Assembly: GCA_934623575.1 (NCBI GenBank)
Contig: CAKTVL010000002.1
Span: 1-64,000 of the forward strand
Origin: an uncultured Oscillospiraceae bacterium
Lineage (GTDB): Bacteria; Bacillota; Clostridia; Oscillospirales; Oscillospiraceae
DNA: 64,000 bases
Direction of reading: 5' to 3'
The notes under the pieces are model-generated. The model was not told where the DNA came from. It was given only the letters and a program-made list of their open reading frames with translations, and ran no database searches. A program made the position numbers and the translations under genes. This document shows, piece by piece, positions 34,270 through 43,636 of the stretch. The stretch's first letter is position 1. The number at the start of each line of letters is the position of its first letter.

Positions 34270-35109
34270 TCAGTGGCACGCGCAGTAATTCTTCGTGCTG
34301 TTGTAGTCGCAGGGCGGCTCCACCGCGTTGGGCGGGAAGAACTCGTTCACCGGGAACGCCACGCTGCGGAACAGCCCGCAGGGGTCCTCCTGGCTGCCGC
34401 AGTCGCACTGGTTCTGCGGCACACAGTAGTCGTACACCGGCACCAGCAGCTGCGTGTCCCGCTCCAGCCGTACCAGCGTAAACTGCCCCAGCGTCACATA
34501 CAGCCGCCGCCCCGTACTGTCGTCGAACACCAGCTCCCCGCCGAAGCTCTGGGCCACAAAGGACGGTATCTCCGCCAGACAGCCCCGCTCCGCCGACGCA
34601 GGCGCCGGCACCTCCGCCACCCGTGTGTCCAGCACGATGGGGTCCACGGCCTCCACCACGGCGATAGGCAGGTTGGTCCGGATGCGCCCCGGCACATCCA
34701 GCTCGTCGAACACCGTGTCCGAGGAGAAGATCTTGGCGTTCCCCTCGCTGCCGAACAGGATAGCCCGCTTGTCGAACACACACAGGCCCTCCACCTCGGT
34801 ATACCGCGGCGTCCCGGTGCACACCTGCAGCGTCACCCGGTAGTAAAACCGCATATCCACCGAATAGAACCCCCGGTTGAAGGTCACCGGCTCCACATCG
34901 GTGTAGACGTACAGCAGCTCCGCCGTGCCGCCCTTGATCATCTGCGACGCGCCGAGCACCTCCTGCGCCGCCGCCGTGGGATAAAAGCGCAGGTCCTCCA
35001 CACAGTCCTTATCCCTGCAGGAATCGAATATCTTCCGCGTATGGATGCACACGGCCTCCCGCACGCTCCCCAGATCGCACACCGGCCCCGGCATTACGTT
35101 TTCAGGCAT
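34270..35109 (-). CDS. Conserved clostridial protein, cysteine-rich, unknown function
   Basis: 279 residues from ATG 35109 (GGGAGG upstream). It begins MPENVMPGPVCDLGSVREAVCIHTRKIFDSCRDKDCVEDLRFYP; other blocks are ELLYVYTDVEPVTFNRGFYSVDMRFYYRV, CVFDKRAILFGSEGNAKIFSS and RLYVTLGQFTLVRLERDTQLLVPVYDYC. It ends with clustered cysteines (CDCGSQEDPC, CDYNSTKNYCACH). This set of motifs recurs in spore-forming Clostridia. A spore-surface role is only a guess. No signal peptide. Confidence 0.75.
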   Translation of the reverse strand: MPENVMPGPVCDLGSVREAVCIHTRKIFDSCRDKDCVEDLRFYPTAAAQEVLGASQMIKGGTAELLYVYTDVEPVTFNRGFYSVDMRFYYRVTLQVCTGTPRYTEVEGLCVFDKRAILFGSEGNAKIFSSDTVFDELDVPGRIRTNLPIAVVEAVDPIVLDTRVAEVPAPASAERGCLAEIPSFVAQSFGGELVFDDSTGRRLYVTLGQFTLVRLERDTQLLVPVYDYCVPQNQCDCGSQEDPCGLFRSVAFPVNEFFPPNAVEPPCDYNSTKNYCACH

Positions 35110-35436
35110 TGTATGACCTCCCAATAAGTAGTGAAAGACGGCCTCTTTCATTCCACTCTATGCCACACCCTCCCCATTGGTGCCCCCACAGGGCCAGTAA
35201 ACCGTTTGTAGGGGCGGACGACTCTGTCCGCCCGTCTCTTGTCATTGCGAGACCAGTCCGCAGACTGGTCGTGGCAATCCGTCCCCGTCCCCCGCATGCA
35301 CTCCCGTCACCCCTCCGTAGGGGCCGATGCCCACATCGGCCCGCAGCAAGTACCTTTAGGGTACGGCCCGCCGCGCCCGCAAGGGGTGCTTCTCCCGCAA
35401 AAAGGCGCGGCCTCCCGGCCGCGCCTCTCCTATTTT
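35110..35436. repeat. Hairpin-repeat-bearing intergenic region
   Basis: No gene. Three separate inverted repeats: GGGCGGAC-gactct-GTCCGCCC (35212-35233, preceded by GTAGG), a nested pair ATTGC...GCAAT with ACCAGTC/GACTGGT (35244-35278), and GGGCCGATG-ccca-CATCGGCCC (35321-35342, preceded by GTAG). The last reappears inverted at 40601. The dnaE terminator is at 35403-35426. Confidence 0.65.
35403..35426 (-). terminator. Terminator of dnaE
   Basis: The 10-bp stem AGGCGCGGCC / GGCCGCGCCT is followed on the minus strand by TTTTT. Confidence 0.8.
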
Positions 35437-38400
35437 TTATTCCTTTTCCTTCTTCCGTACCACCACATTCTCCTCTCCCAGCCACTCCCGGCACTCCTTC
35501 AAAAACGCCGGGTGGTCCAGGCAGAAGCCGCCCCACAGCTTGCCGGTGTCTGCAATGCGTATCTTCAGCGGCACCTTTCCCTCAAACATGGTGGCCACCA
35601 GCTGGATGTGCGCGAAGGCCGGATCGTCCACGCTCTTCACCCGCAGATACACCGCCGCCGTATCGCTCTCCGCGGCCTTGCTGTCCGGCAGCGCCCCCAC
35701 GCCGCAGCTCTCCAGCGGGAATACCACATCCGGCACGATCTGCGGCGGCTTCTCGTCCCGCAAGCTCAGCTTTCCCTTCACCAGCACCGGGCTGTTCACC
35801 GCCAGATAGCTGGCGCACTTGTCCAGCACCCGGCTGAAGCACAACAGCTCCATGCTGGCCGTCTCGTCCTCCAGCACCACATAGGCCATCAGCGAGCCGT
35901 TCTTGGTGGGCCTGGTCTTGCTGGACGCCACGATGCCCGCCACCGTCACCGGCATCCCGTCGGCGAACCGCGTGGGACCCTCCTCGCCGCTTACGTCCTC
36001 CAATACCTCGTTCAGCGTCACCGCGCCGCTGTCCCGCGCCGTGGCACGATAGTCCACCATGGGATGCCCGGACAGATACAGCCCCGTGGTCTCCTTCTCC
36101 ATGTGCATCCGCTCCGTGGCGGTAAACTCCGGAATGTCCGGCATCACCACCGCCTCCACGGTGCTGTTGGCGGCGCTCATGCCGAAGAAGTCGATCTGCC
36201 CCTCCACGTTCCGCCGCCGCACGTTTCCGATGCCGTCCAGCACCTTCTCATACACCGCCAGCAGCTGCGACCGCCGCGCCCCCATGCTGTCGAAGGCGCC
36301 GCTGCGGATGAGGTTTTCCACCGCCCGCTTGTTCATGTCGCCGCAGTCGTACATCCGGTCGCAGAAATCCTGCAAAGACGTAAAGCTGCCGCCCCGCTCC
36401 CGCTCCCGGACCACCGACTGGATAAAGCCCCGTCCGATGTTCTTGATGGCCACCAGGCCGAACCGTATGCCGCCCGGCTCCACGGTGAACCGGTCGCTGG
36501 ACCGGTTTACGTCCGGCGGCAGCAGCGCGATGCCGCAGTCCCGGCACTCGCCGATGTACCCGGCCACCTTGTCGCTGTTGTCCAGCACGCTGGTCAGCAG
36601 CGCCGCCATATACTCCTTGGTATAATGGCACTTGAAATACGCCGTCTGATACGCCACCACCGCATAGCTCACCGCGTGGGCCTTGTTGAAGGCGTAGTTG
36701 GCAAAGTCATAGATCTCGTCGTAGATGGCCTGGGCCGTGGCCTCGTCGATCCCGTTGGCGATGCACCCCTTGATGCCCCGCTCCTGATCGCCGTAGACAA
36801 AGGCCTTCCGCTCCTTCTCGATCTCCTTGGCCTTCTTCTTGCTGATGGCCCGGCGCACCATGTCCGCCTGCCCCAGCGAAAAGCCGCCCAGCTCCTGGAA
36901 AATGCGGATGACCTGCTCCTGGTACACGATGCACCCATACGTCACCGACAGGATGGGGATCAGCTTCGGGTGCTTATAGGTCACCAGCTTCGGGTCGTGC
37001 TTGCAGGCGATGAACCGCGGGATGGACTCCATAGGCCCCGGCCGGTACAGGGCGATAACGGCGGTGATGTCCTCGATGCTCTGGGGCTTCAGCCCCACGC
37101 ACACCCCGGTCATGCCCGTGGACTCGATCTGGAACACGCCCGCCGTCTGTCCCCGGGAGATCATGTCATAGGTCTCCGCGTCGTCGTCCGGTATTTTGCT
37201 CAGCGCGAAGTCCGGCTCCCGCTGCTGCACCATCTTCACGGCGTCGTCCAGCACCGTCAGGTTCCGCAGCCCCAGAAAGTCCATTTTCAGCAGGCCCAGC
37301 TCCTCCAGCGTGGTCATCACATACTGACACACCACCGCGTCGTCGTTCCGGGCCAGCGGCACATACTCGTACACCGGCAGCTTGGTGATCACCACGCCCG
37401 CCGCATGGGTGGAGGCGTGCCGCGGCATCCCCTCCAGCGCCATGGCCGTGTCGATGAGCTTCTTCACCCGCGGGTCCTCCCGGTACATATCCGCCAGCTG
37501 CTTGCTGAGCTTCAGTGCCTCCGCCAGCGTGATATGCAGCGCGCCCGGCCCCGCCGGCACCTGCTTGGCCACCACGTCCACCTCGGCGTAGGTCATGTTC
37601 AGCGCCCTTCCCACGTCCCGTATGGCGGCCCTGGCCGCCATGGTGCCGAAGGTCACGATCTGGGCCACGTGATCGTCGCCGTACTTCCTGCGGACGTACT
37701 CCACCACCTCGCCCCGCCGGGTATCGCCGAAGTCCATATCAATATCCGGCATGGACACCCGCTCCGGGTTCAGAAACCGCTCAAAGTACAGGTCGTACTT
37801 CATGGGGTCGATGTCCGTGATCTCCAGGCAGTACGACACCATGGAGCCCGCCGCGCTGCCGCGCCCCGGCCCCACCGGTATCCCCTTCTCCTTGGCGTAC
37901 CGCACAAAGTCCGACACGATCAAAAAGTAGTCCGTGAACCCCATCTTCTCGATCATGTCCAGCTCATAGCGCAGCTGCTTCTGATACTCCGGCTTTGCCT
38001 GGCCGTACCGCTTTTCGAACCCCTTCTCGCACAGCTCCCGCAGGTATGTGGGCGAATCGTACCCCTCCGGCAGCTTGAATTCCGGCAGATGGTACTTGCC
38101 GAAGGTGAATTCCAGCTGGCACTTTTCCGCGATCCGCTCCGTGTTGGCCACCGCGTCGGGATACCCCGCGAACAGCGCCTCCATCTCCTCCGTGGAGCGG
38201 ATATAGAAGTTCCGCGGCTCATACCGCATCCGGTTCTCGTCGTCCACGGTCTTTCCGGTCTGGATGCACAGCAGCACGTCGTGGCTCTCCGCATCCTCCT
38301 TCCGCAGATAGTGGGCGTCGTTGGTACACACCAGCGGTATCCCCGTCTCGTTGTGCAGCCGCAATATCCCCCGGTTCACCTCCGTCTGCTCGGCGATGCC

Positions 38401-38928
38401 GTGGTCCTGCACCTCCAGATAAAAATCCTCGCCGAAGATGTCCCGCATCTCCAGCGCGTAGGCCTTGGCCCCGTTGTAGTCGCCGTTCATCAGCCGCTTG
38501 GGGATCTCCCCCGCCAAACACGCCGACAAGGCGATCAGCCCCTCGGAATGCTGCCGCAGCAGGTCCATGTCGATCCTCGGCTTGATGTAAAACCCCTCGA
38601 TGTACGCCTGCGACACCATGTACGACAGATTCCGGTATCCGACCTCGTTTTTGCACAGCAGCACCAGATGCCGCGACTCCGCGTCAAACTCATGCTGCTT
38701 GTCGAACCGCGTCCGCCGCGCCACATACACCTCGCACCCGATGATGGGGTGTATCCCCTCCGCCTTACAGGCGCGGTAAAAGTCCACCGCGCCGTACATG
38801 ACGCCGTGGTCGGTGATGGCGCATGCCGTCTGCCCCAGCTCCTTTACCAGCTTCGGCAGGTCGCGTATCCTGCACGCGCCGTCCAGCAGGCTGTACTCCG
38901 TATGAACGTGCAGATGCACAAATCCCAT
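35437..38928 (-). CDS. dnaE: DNA polymerase III alpha subunit (DnaE)
   Basis: 1163 residues. N-terminal PHP domain (FVHLHVHTEYSLLDGA), polymerase core with GPGRGSAAGSMVSYCL and catalytic PDIDMDFGDTRR, then a further polymerase-core segment (TGVFQIESTGMTG), a helix-hairpin-helix (YAFNKAHAVSYAVVAYQTAYFK) and a C-terminal OB domain. It is the DnaE-type polymerase, distinct from PolC. It lies last in the run murB, rapZ, whiA, C_GCAxxG_C_C, dnaE. Length is normal. Confidence 0.97.
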   Translation of the reverse strand: MGFVHLHVHTEYSLLDGACRIRDLPKLVKELGQTACAITDHGVMYGAVDFYRACKAEGIHPIIGCEVYVARRTRFDKQHEFDAESRHLVLLCKNEVGYRNLSYMVSQAYIEGFYIKPRIDMDLLRQHSEGLIALSACLAGEIPKRLMNGDYNGAKAYALEMRDIFGEDFYLEVQDHGIAEQTEVNRGILRLHNETGIPLVCTNDAHYLRKEDAESHDVLLCIQTGKTVDDENRMRYEPRNFYIRSTEEMEALFAGYPDAVANTERIAEKCQLEFTFGKYHLPEFKLPEGYDSPTYLRELCEKGFEKRYGQAKPEYQKQLRYELDMIEKMGFTDYFLIVSDFVRYAKEKGIPVGPGRGSAAGSMVSYCLEITDIDPMKYDLYFERFLNPERVSMPDIDMDFGDTRRGEVVEYVRRKYGDDHVAQIVTFGTMAARAAIRDVGRALNMTYAEVDVVAKQVPAGPGALHITLAEALKLSKQLADMYREDPRVKKLIDTAMALEGMPRHASTHAAGVVITKLPVYEYVPLARNDDAVVCQYVMTTLEELGLLKMDFLGLRNLTVLDDAVKMVQQREPDFALSKIPDDDAETYDMISRGQTAGVFQIESTGMTGVCVGLKPQSIEDITAVIALYRPGPMESIPRFIACKHDPKLVTYKHPKLIPILSVTYGCIVYQEQVIRIFQELGGFSLGQADMVRRAISKKKAKEIEKERKAFVYGDQERGIKGCIANGIDEATAQAIYDEIYDFANYAFNKAHAVSYAVVAYQTAYFKCHYTKEYMAALLTSVLDNSDKVAGYIGECRDCGIALLPPDVNRSSDRFTVEPGGIRFGLVAIKNIGRGFIQSVVRERERGGSFTSLQDFCDRMYDCGDMNKRAVENLIRSGAFDSMGARRSQLLAVYEKVLDGIGNVRRRNVEGQIDFFGMSAANSTVEAVVMPDIPEFTATERMHMEKETTGLYLSGHPMVDYRATARDSGAVTLNEVLEDVSGEEGPTRFADGMPVTVAGIVASSKTRPTKNGSLMAYVVLEDETASMELLCFSRVLDKCASYLAVNSPVLVKGKLSLRDEKPPQIVPDVVFPLESCGVGALPDSKAAESDTAAVYLRVKSVDDPAFAHIQLVATMFEGKVPLKIRIADTGKLWGGFCLDHPAFLKECREWLGEENVVVRKKEKE

Positions 38929-38955
38929 ACCCGTTCTCCTCTCAACCGCGTCCCC

Positions 38956-39381
38956 TTACGCCCCGATCATCTCGCACAGGATCTCCGCCGCGCTGACGAT
39001 CAGCAGCCCGCAGTGATCCCCCGCCGCCAGCGCCGCGGCCGTCTCCGTGGGCGCCAGCTCCTGCTCCTCCAGCAGCTCCCGGCAGTTCAGATGCCGGAAT
39101 CTCTCCGTGAACCGCCGCTGATACTCCTTGGTGATGGCCGCCGCCCTGGCCTTGTCCTTGGCCACCTCCGGGAATGCGCACCCCAGGATCATCACCGGTG
39201 CGTTCACCGCCCCGCAGATGTTCCCGCTGCGCACGCCGCCGCCCAGCCCGGCCCCAATGGCCATAGCCTGCGCCTCGGTGATGCCCAGCACGTCCGCAAA
39301 GGCCGCCAGCAGCGCCTGGGCGCAGTTGGCCTTGCTTCTCCTGTATGCCATGGCGCTCTCGCACCGTTCTCTCGTGTTCAT
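38956..39381 (-). CDS. C_GCAxxG_C_C family redox protein
   Basis: 141 residues from ATG 39381, which overlaps the whiA stop (ATGA). Family motif: NCAQALLAAFADVLGI, then GAGLGGGVRSGNICGAVNAPVMILG, with later cysteines in HLNCRELL and DHCGLL. These small proteins are thought to be redox- or metal-related because of the spaced cysteines; no function is established. The first motif cysteine is in NCAQ. Confidence 0.8.
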   Translation of the reverse strand: MNTRERCESAMAYRRSKANCAQALLAAFADVLGITEAQAMAIGAGLGGGVRSGNICGAVNAPVMILGCAFPEVAKDKARAAAITKEYQRRFTERFRHLNCRELLEEQELAPTETAAALAAGDHCGLLIVSAAEILCEMIGA

Positions 39382-40283
39382 AGCTCCTTTGCCTCCTCCA
39401 TCAGCTTCCGCATCCTGTGGTTCATGCACGATTTGGTCACCGGCGGGTCGCACTTCTCCGCCAGCTGCACCAGCGACAGCTCCGGGTGCTCCAGCCGCAG
39501 CGCCGCCGTCTGCCGCAGCTTCTCCGGCAGCTTCTCCCACCGGGCGCTGTGCCGCAGCTTCTCGATTGCCCCCACCTGCTCCTGGGCCGCATCCAGCGTC
39601 TTGTTCACGTTGGCCATGTCGCAGTTCATGGCCCGGTTGGCCCCGTTGCGTATCTCCTTGTCCACCTTGGCGGTCATGATGTCCATGGCCGCCGCCGGCG
39701 CGCCGATCTTGGTCAGAAAGTCCTCGATGTGCTCCGACTGCTTGAAATACAGCAGCGCGTCCGCGCCCCGCCGTATGGTCCGGGGCAGGAACCCCATCTC
39801 CTCCATCAGCACCTGCACCTCCCGGCTGGCCGGCATGTGGTTGGTGGCCAGCTCCAGGTGATACCGCTTCTCTGGGTCGGTGACGCTCCCCCCTGCCAGA
39901 AACGCCCCCCGCAGGAACGCCGTCCGGCAGCAGTCCTCCTCCAAAAGGCCGAAATTGACGTGCAGCGCCGTCAGCTGCCGCGCGTCATAGCCCAGGATAT
40001 TGATGATCTTCTCCAGCTTCTCCGGCGCCGTGATGCCGAAGATCAGCTTTCCCCTGCCGCTCCTGTCCTCCGGCATCCGGTCGAACTTCACCCCGAAGGC
40101 CTTCTGGAACAGCTTGGGCAGCCGCGCGGCAAAGTCGCTGTTTTCCGTGATGATGCGCACCTCCGTGGCCGTGAACGTGTTGCCGTACAGCAGCACGCCG
40201 TAGCCCTCCGCCCTTGCGCAGCACTGGCGGTTCAGCCCCACGCGGCACAGCTCGCTCTTCACCTTTCCCGCAAACGAGATCAT
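39378..40283 (-). CDS. whiA: WhiA, DNA-binding regulator
   Basis: 301 residues from ATG 40283 (GGGAGGAGACGGG upstream; the longer in-frame reading to 40535 runs through repeats). A LAGLIDADG-like N-terminal half (LLEEDCCRTAFLRGAFLAGGSVTDPEKRYHLEL) and a C-terminal helix-turn-helix (LSLVQLAEKCDPPVTKSCMNHRMRKL). WhiA is linked to cell division, chromosome segregation and sporulation in Gram-positives. Normally yvcK lies between rapZ and whiA; here there is none. Confidence 0.95.
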   Translation of the reverse strand: MISFAGKVKSELCRVGLNRQCCARAEGYGVLLYGNTFTATEVRIITENSDFAARLPKLFQKAFGVKFDRMPEDRSGRGKLIFGITAPEKLEKIINILGYDARQLTALHVNFGLLEEDCCRTAFLRGAFLAGGSVTDPEKRYHLELATNHMPASREVQVLMEEMGFLPRTIRRGADALLYFKQSEHIEDFLTKIGAPAAAMDIMTAKVDKEIRNGANRAMNCDMANVNKTLDAAQEQVGAIEKLRHSARWEKLPEKLRQTAALRLEHPELSLVQLAEKCDPPVTKSCMNHRMRKLMEEAKEL

Positions 40284-40668
40284 CGCCCGTCTCCTCCCTT
40301 GTTTCTCTCTGTCCCATCCATCCGCCCGCAGGGCGCTCCGTCCCTCCGCAGGGATATTTCGCGCCCCGGCGCGAGTGTCTTTTGCCCTCGGCGGCAAAAG
40401 ACACCAAAAACGACGCCAAAACCGACGGTTTTGGAATCCCTTGGCGCGCCACACCCCGTGCGATCCCTTATAAATCGCACCACACGCAATTGGCCTGCCA
40501 CTCAACGTTATCGGTCCAAAGGACTGTGCCATCACAGCTTTCCGCTACCGCTCCGCTGCCGCTGCCCGGTGCCACAGTAAGAGCATTCGTCTCTACCGGG
40601 CGGGCCGATGTGGGCATCGGCACTTCGTTCTAGGGTCGGATGAGGTGTCATCGCGAGATGCTCGCCCT
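40284..40668. repeat. Repeat-filled gap where yvcK is expected
   Basis: No gene. Successive hairpins: TGTCTTTTGCC/GGCAAAAGACA (about 40376-40403), CCAAAACC/GGTTTTGG (about 40417-40435), GTGCGAT/ATCGCAC (about 40458-40480) and GGCCGATG-tggg-CATCGGC (40603-40621). The last is the inverse of the 35321 repeat, and GTCATCGCGAGA near 40647 echoes GTCATTGCGAGA at 35241. Confidence 0.6.
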
Positions 40669-41520
40669 CTATCTCCCCATATCCCGGTGGCTCTCCGCCA
40701 CGGAGAACCCCAATTCGCCGATGTGCGCCGCCAGGCGGTGCGCCACCGCCACCGACCGGTGCCGTCCGCCGGTGCAGCCCACGGCCAGCACCAGCTCCGT
40801 CCGCCCCTCCTGCCGGTACTGCGGCAGCAGCAGATCCACCAGCGGCGTCAGCTTGTCCCAAAAGGCCCCGGTGATCTCCGCGGCCATCACATAGTCCCGC
40901 ACCGGCTGGTCCAGGCCGGTCAGCTTTTTTAGCTCCGGCACATAGTAGGGGTTGGGCAAAAACCGCACGTCCAGCACCAGATCCGCCTCCGGCGGCAGCC
41001 CGTTCTTAAAGCCGAAGGACAGCACCGTGACGTGCATCGCCCCCTGCTCTCCGCCGCCAAGCAGCGTCCGCAGCGTGCTGCGCAGCTTGGCCGCAGAGAA
41101 GGCCGATGTGTCCAGCACCAGGTCCGCCCGCTGGCGCACCGGCGCCAGCAGCGCCCGCTCCCGGTCCACTGCCTCTTCAATAGAGCCGTCGCCGCACAGC
41201 GGATGGCTCCTCCGCGTCTCCTTGTACCGGTTTATGATGGTCTTGGTGTCCGCTTCCAAAAACAGCAGCCGGCACCGCAGCCCCTGCCGCTTCAGCTGGT
41301 CCACCGCCTCCGTCAGGCGCACGAAGGGCTCCCCGGCCCGTACATCGTACACAAAGGCCAGCCGGTCATACCGTCCTCCCGCCGCCGCGCAGAATTCGGC
41401 AAACTTCACGATCATCTCCGCCGGCAGGTTGTCCACGATGTAGTACCCGCAGTCCTCCAGACAGATGGCCGCCCGGCTCTTCCCCGCGCCGGACATGCCC
41501 GAAATAATAAGTATCTCCAT
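40669..41520 (-). CDS. rapZ: RapZ/YvcJ nucleotide-binding protein
   Basis: 283 residues: Walker A IISGMSGAGKSRAAI, then CGYYIVDNLPAEMI, RRSHPL, LSFGFKNGLPPEADLVLDVRFLPNPYY and the C-terminal GCTGGRHRSVAVAHRLAA. In E. coli it presents small RNAs controlling glmS to RNase E; in Bacillus YvcJ affects competence. It lies downstream of murB in the same direction, with a 187-base gap. Confidence 0.95.
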   Translation of the reverse strand: MEILIISGMSGAGKSRAAICLEDCGYYIVDNLPAEMIVKFAEFCAAAGGRYDRLAFVYDVRAGEPFVRLTEAVDQLKRQGLRCRLLFLEADTKTIINRYKETRRSHPLCGDGSIEEAVDRERALLAPVRQRADLVLDTSAFSAAKLRSTLRTLLGGGEQGAMHVTVLSFGFKNGLPPEADLVLDVRFLPNPYYVPELKKLTGLDQPVRDYVMAAEITGAFWDKLTPLVDLLLPQYRQEGRTELVLAVGCTGGRHRSVAVAHRLAAHIGELGFSVAESHRDMGR

Positions 41521-41707
41521 CGAATTTACCCTAATATCGTTATCTCCCTCACCACAGCCGCTTCAGCACGCGGCAAGGGCGGCCGGCGCCGCCGTACTCC
41601 GGCGAAAACCGCCCCTTCTTATGCCTATTCCATGTCTTTCTTAGCCGTTCCATGATGCAGTCAACAAATATTTATGCACAATATACATAAAAATAGCGAA
41701 TATAAAT

Positions 41708-42625
41708 TCACTCTATGACCCGCACCTCCGGCTCCAGTTCCACGCCGGTCTGCTGCCGCACGCGGCGCTGGATCTCCGCCATCAGGGCCGTCACATCGGC
41801 GCAGGTGGCCCCGCCCCGGTTGATAACGAACCCCGCGTGCTTCTCCGACACCTGGGCCCCGCCCACGGCCAGCCCCTTCAGGCCGCACTGGTCGATCAGC
41901 GCCGCGGCATAGTGGCCCTCCGGCCGCTTGAAGGTGCTGCCCGCGCTGGGATATTCCAGCGGCTGTGAAGCCTTTCTCCTTGCCAGCAGCTCGTCCATTT
42001 TCGCCTTGATCTCCGCGCTGTTTCCCGGCTGCAGCCGGAACACCGCCCGCAGCACCACCGCCTCCGGCCGCTCCGTCAGCAGGCTGTGCCGATAGGAAAA
42101 GCGCATCTCCGCGCCCGTCAGCGTCCGGACCCCCTCCTCCGGAAACAGCACGGTCACTTCCTGCACCACCTGCGCCATCTCTCCGCCGTAGGCCCCGGCG
42201 TTCATGCACACCGCGCCGCCTACGCTGCCCGGTATCCCGTGGGCGAATTCCAGGCCGGAAAGTTCGCTTTTTTGCGCAAAAACAGCCGATTTTGCCAGTG
42301 AAGCACCGCTTTCCGCCACGATTTCTCCATCCGCATCCCCCTTTTTCAAGCCGCACAGCTCCCTGGTGCCGATCACCAGGCGGTCCACGCCGCCGTCGGG
42401 AAACAGCACGTTGGTGCCGTTGCCCAGCACAAACGGCCGCGCACCGCCCTCCTGCGCCCGGCTCACCAGCAGCACCAGTTCCTCCCCGCTGCGGGGAAAC
42501 GCCATGCGCCGCGCCGGCCCTCCAATGCGGAAGGACGTATACCGTCCCAGCGGCACGTCCTTCTCATAGTCCATCTCCGGCAGATAGTCCGCCGTCCATT
42601 TGTCCAGCTCCTCGTACCAGCTCAT
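41708..42625 (-). CDS. murB: UDP-N-acetylenolpyruvoylglucosamine reductase
   Basis: 305 residues with FAD-binding motifs FRIGGPARRMAFP, LGNGTNVLFPDGG and GLEFAHGIPGSVGGAVCMNAGAYGGEM, the active-site serine in SAGSTFKRPEGHYAA and the final glutamate in VELEPEVRVIE. A type II MurB, like that of Bacillus. It makes UDP-MurNAc for peptidoglycan using NADPH. Confidence 0.96.
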   Translation of the reverse strand: MSWYEELDKWTADYLPEMDYEKDVPLGRYTSFRIGGPARRMAFPRSGEELVLLVSRAQEGGARPFVLGNGTNVLFPDGGVDRLVIGTRELCGLKKGDADGEIVAESGASLAKSAVFAQKSELSGLEFAHGIPGSVGGAVCMNAGAYGGEMAQVVQEVTVLFPEEGVRTLTGAEMRFSYRHSLLTERPEAVVLRAVFRLQPGNSAEIKAKMDELLARRKASQPLEYPSAGSTFKRPEGHYAAALIDQCGLKGLAVGGAQVSEKHAGFVINRGGATCADVTALMAEIQRRVRQQTGVELEPEVRVIE

Positions 42626-42673
42626 AGTACCTCCAAGCCTTGAAAATACAGGTTTTTTCTCAGTATGCCCCGC

Positions 42674-43636
42674 TCAGATACGCTTATTCTTCCCCAGCAG
42701 TGCCGCGCCGATCAGCCCCGCCCGGTTGCCCAGCTGGGCCTTGACGATCCGCGTCCGCCGGTCCCTGCCGCAGGGGATGCTCTCCCACGCCACGCGCTGC
42801 TGTATCGGCAGCAGCAGCTGCTCATCAGCCTCATTGCTGACGCCGCCGCCGATGGCCAGCGTGTCCGGCTGGAAAATATTTACCACATTCACCACGCCGC
42901 AGGCCAGATAGTCCACGTATTTCTCACACACCGCCTGCCCCACCGGGTCGCCCTGCCGGGCGGCGATAAAGGCCGACTGGCCGGACACATGGCCGTCATT
43001 TTCGGCCACCACACGGGCCAGAATGCTATCCGGATGGGCCGCCAGCGCCTCTGCCGTCATGCGCTTCAGCGCCGTAGCGCTGGCATACTGCTCCCAGCAT
43101 CCCCGGCGCCCGCAGGGGCACGGCAGGCCGTTCTGCTCAATGACCATGTGCCCCACCTCGCCGGCCATACCGTTGGCCCCGTGGTATATTTTTCCATTGT
43201 GCACGATGCCCGCGCCCACGCCGGTCCCCACCGTTATGGTCACAAATCGCTTGCTCTCCCGCCCTGCGCCCGCGTGGTATTCCGCCAGCGCCGCGCAGTT
43301 GGCGTCGTTCTCAATATACAGCGGAATATTCAAATATTTATGAAACAGCTTCCGCAGCGGCACCTCCCGCAGCGGCAGGTTGCAGGTGTAGTTGATGGAT
43401 CCGGAGCGGATCTCCACCGTCCCCGGCACGCCCACACCCACAGAGGCCACGTCGCCCACCGGTATGCCCGCCGCCTTGGCCAGCTCCTGCACCAGCGAAG
43501 CCACCGTCCAGGCCAGGCCCTCCCGGTCCACAATGGAGGCCACCTTCATTTTCTGCGTCGCCAGAAGATTTCCGTACTCGTCCACCAGCCCCGCCTTGAG
43601 GTTGGTGCCGCCAATATCCACGCCTACATACTTCAT
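42674..43636 (-). CDS. glcK: ROK-family glucokinase
   Basis: 320 residues. Phosphate loop VGVDIGGTNLKAGLVD, sugar-binding ENDANCAALAEY, second phosphate motif TVGTGVGAGIV and the ROK zinc motif CPCGRRGCWEQYAS. It phosphorylates glucose. Its ATG overlaps the hprK stop (ATGA), tying sugar entry to carbon-catabolite signalling. Confidence 0.92.
   Translation of the reverse strand: MKYVGVDIGGTNLKAGLVDEYGNLLATQKMKVASIVDREGLAWTVASLVQELAKAAGIPVGDVASVGVGVPGTVEIRSGSINYTCNLPLREVPLRKLFHKYLNIPLYIENDANCAALAEYHAGAGRESKRFVTITVGTGVGAGIVHNGKIYHGANGMAGEVGHMVIEQNGLPCPCGRRGCWEQYASATALKRMTAEALAAHPDSILARVVAENDGHVSGQSAFIAARQGDPVGQAVCEKYVDYLACGVVNVVNIFQPDTLAIGGGVSNEADEQLLLPIQQRVAWESIPCGRDRRTRIVKAQLGNRAGLIGAALLGKNKRI

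Noticed and set aside
35239..39861. A 1540-residue open frame on the plus strand
   Set aside because: It is antisense to dnaE, whiA and their neighbour. The long frame follows from high GC and codon bias; it has no recognisable domains and is rich in His, Arg and Leu.
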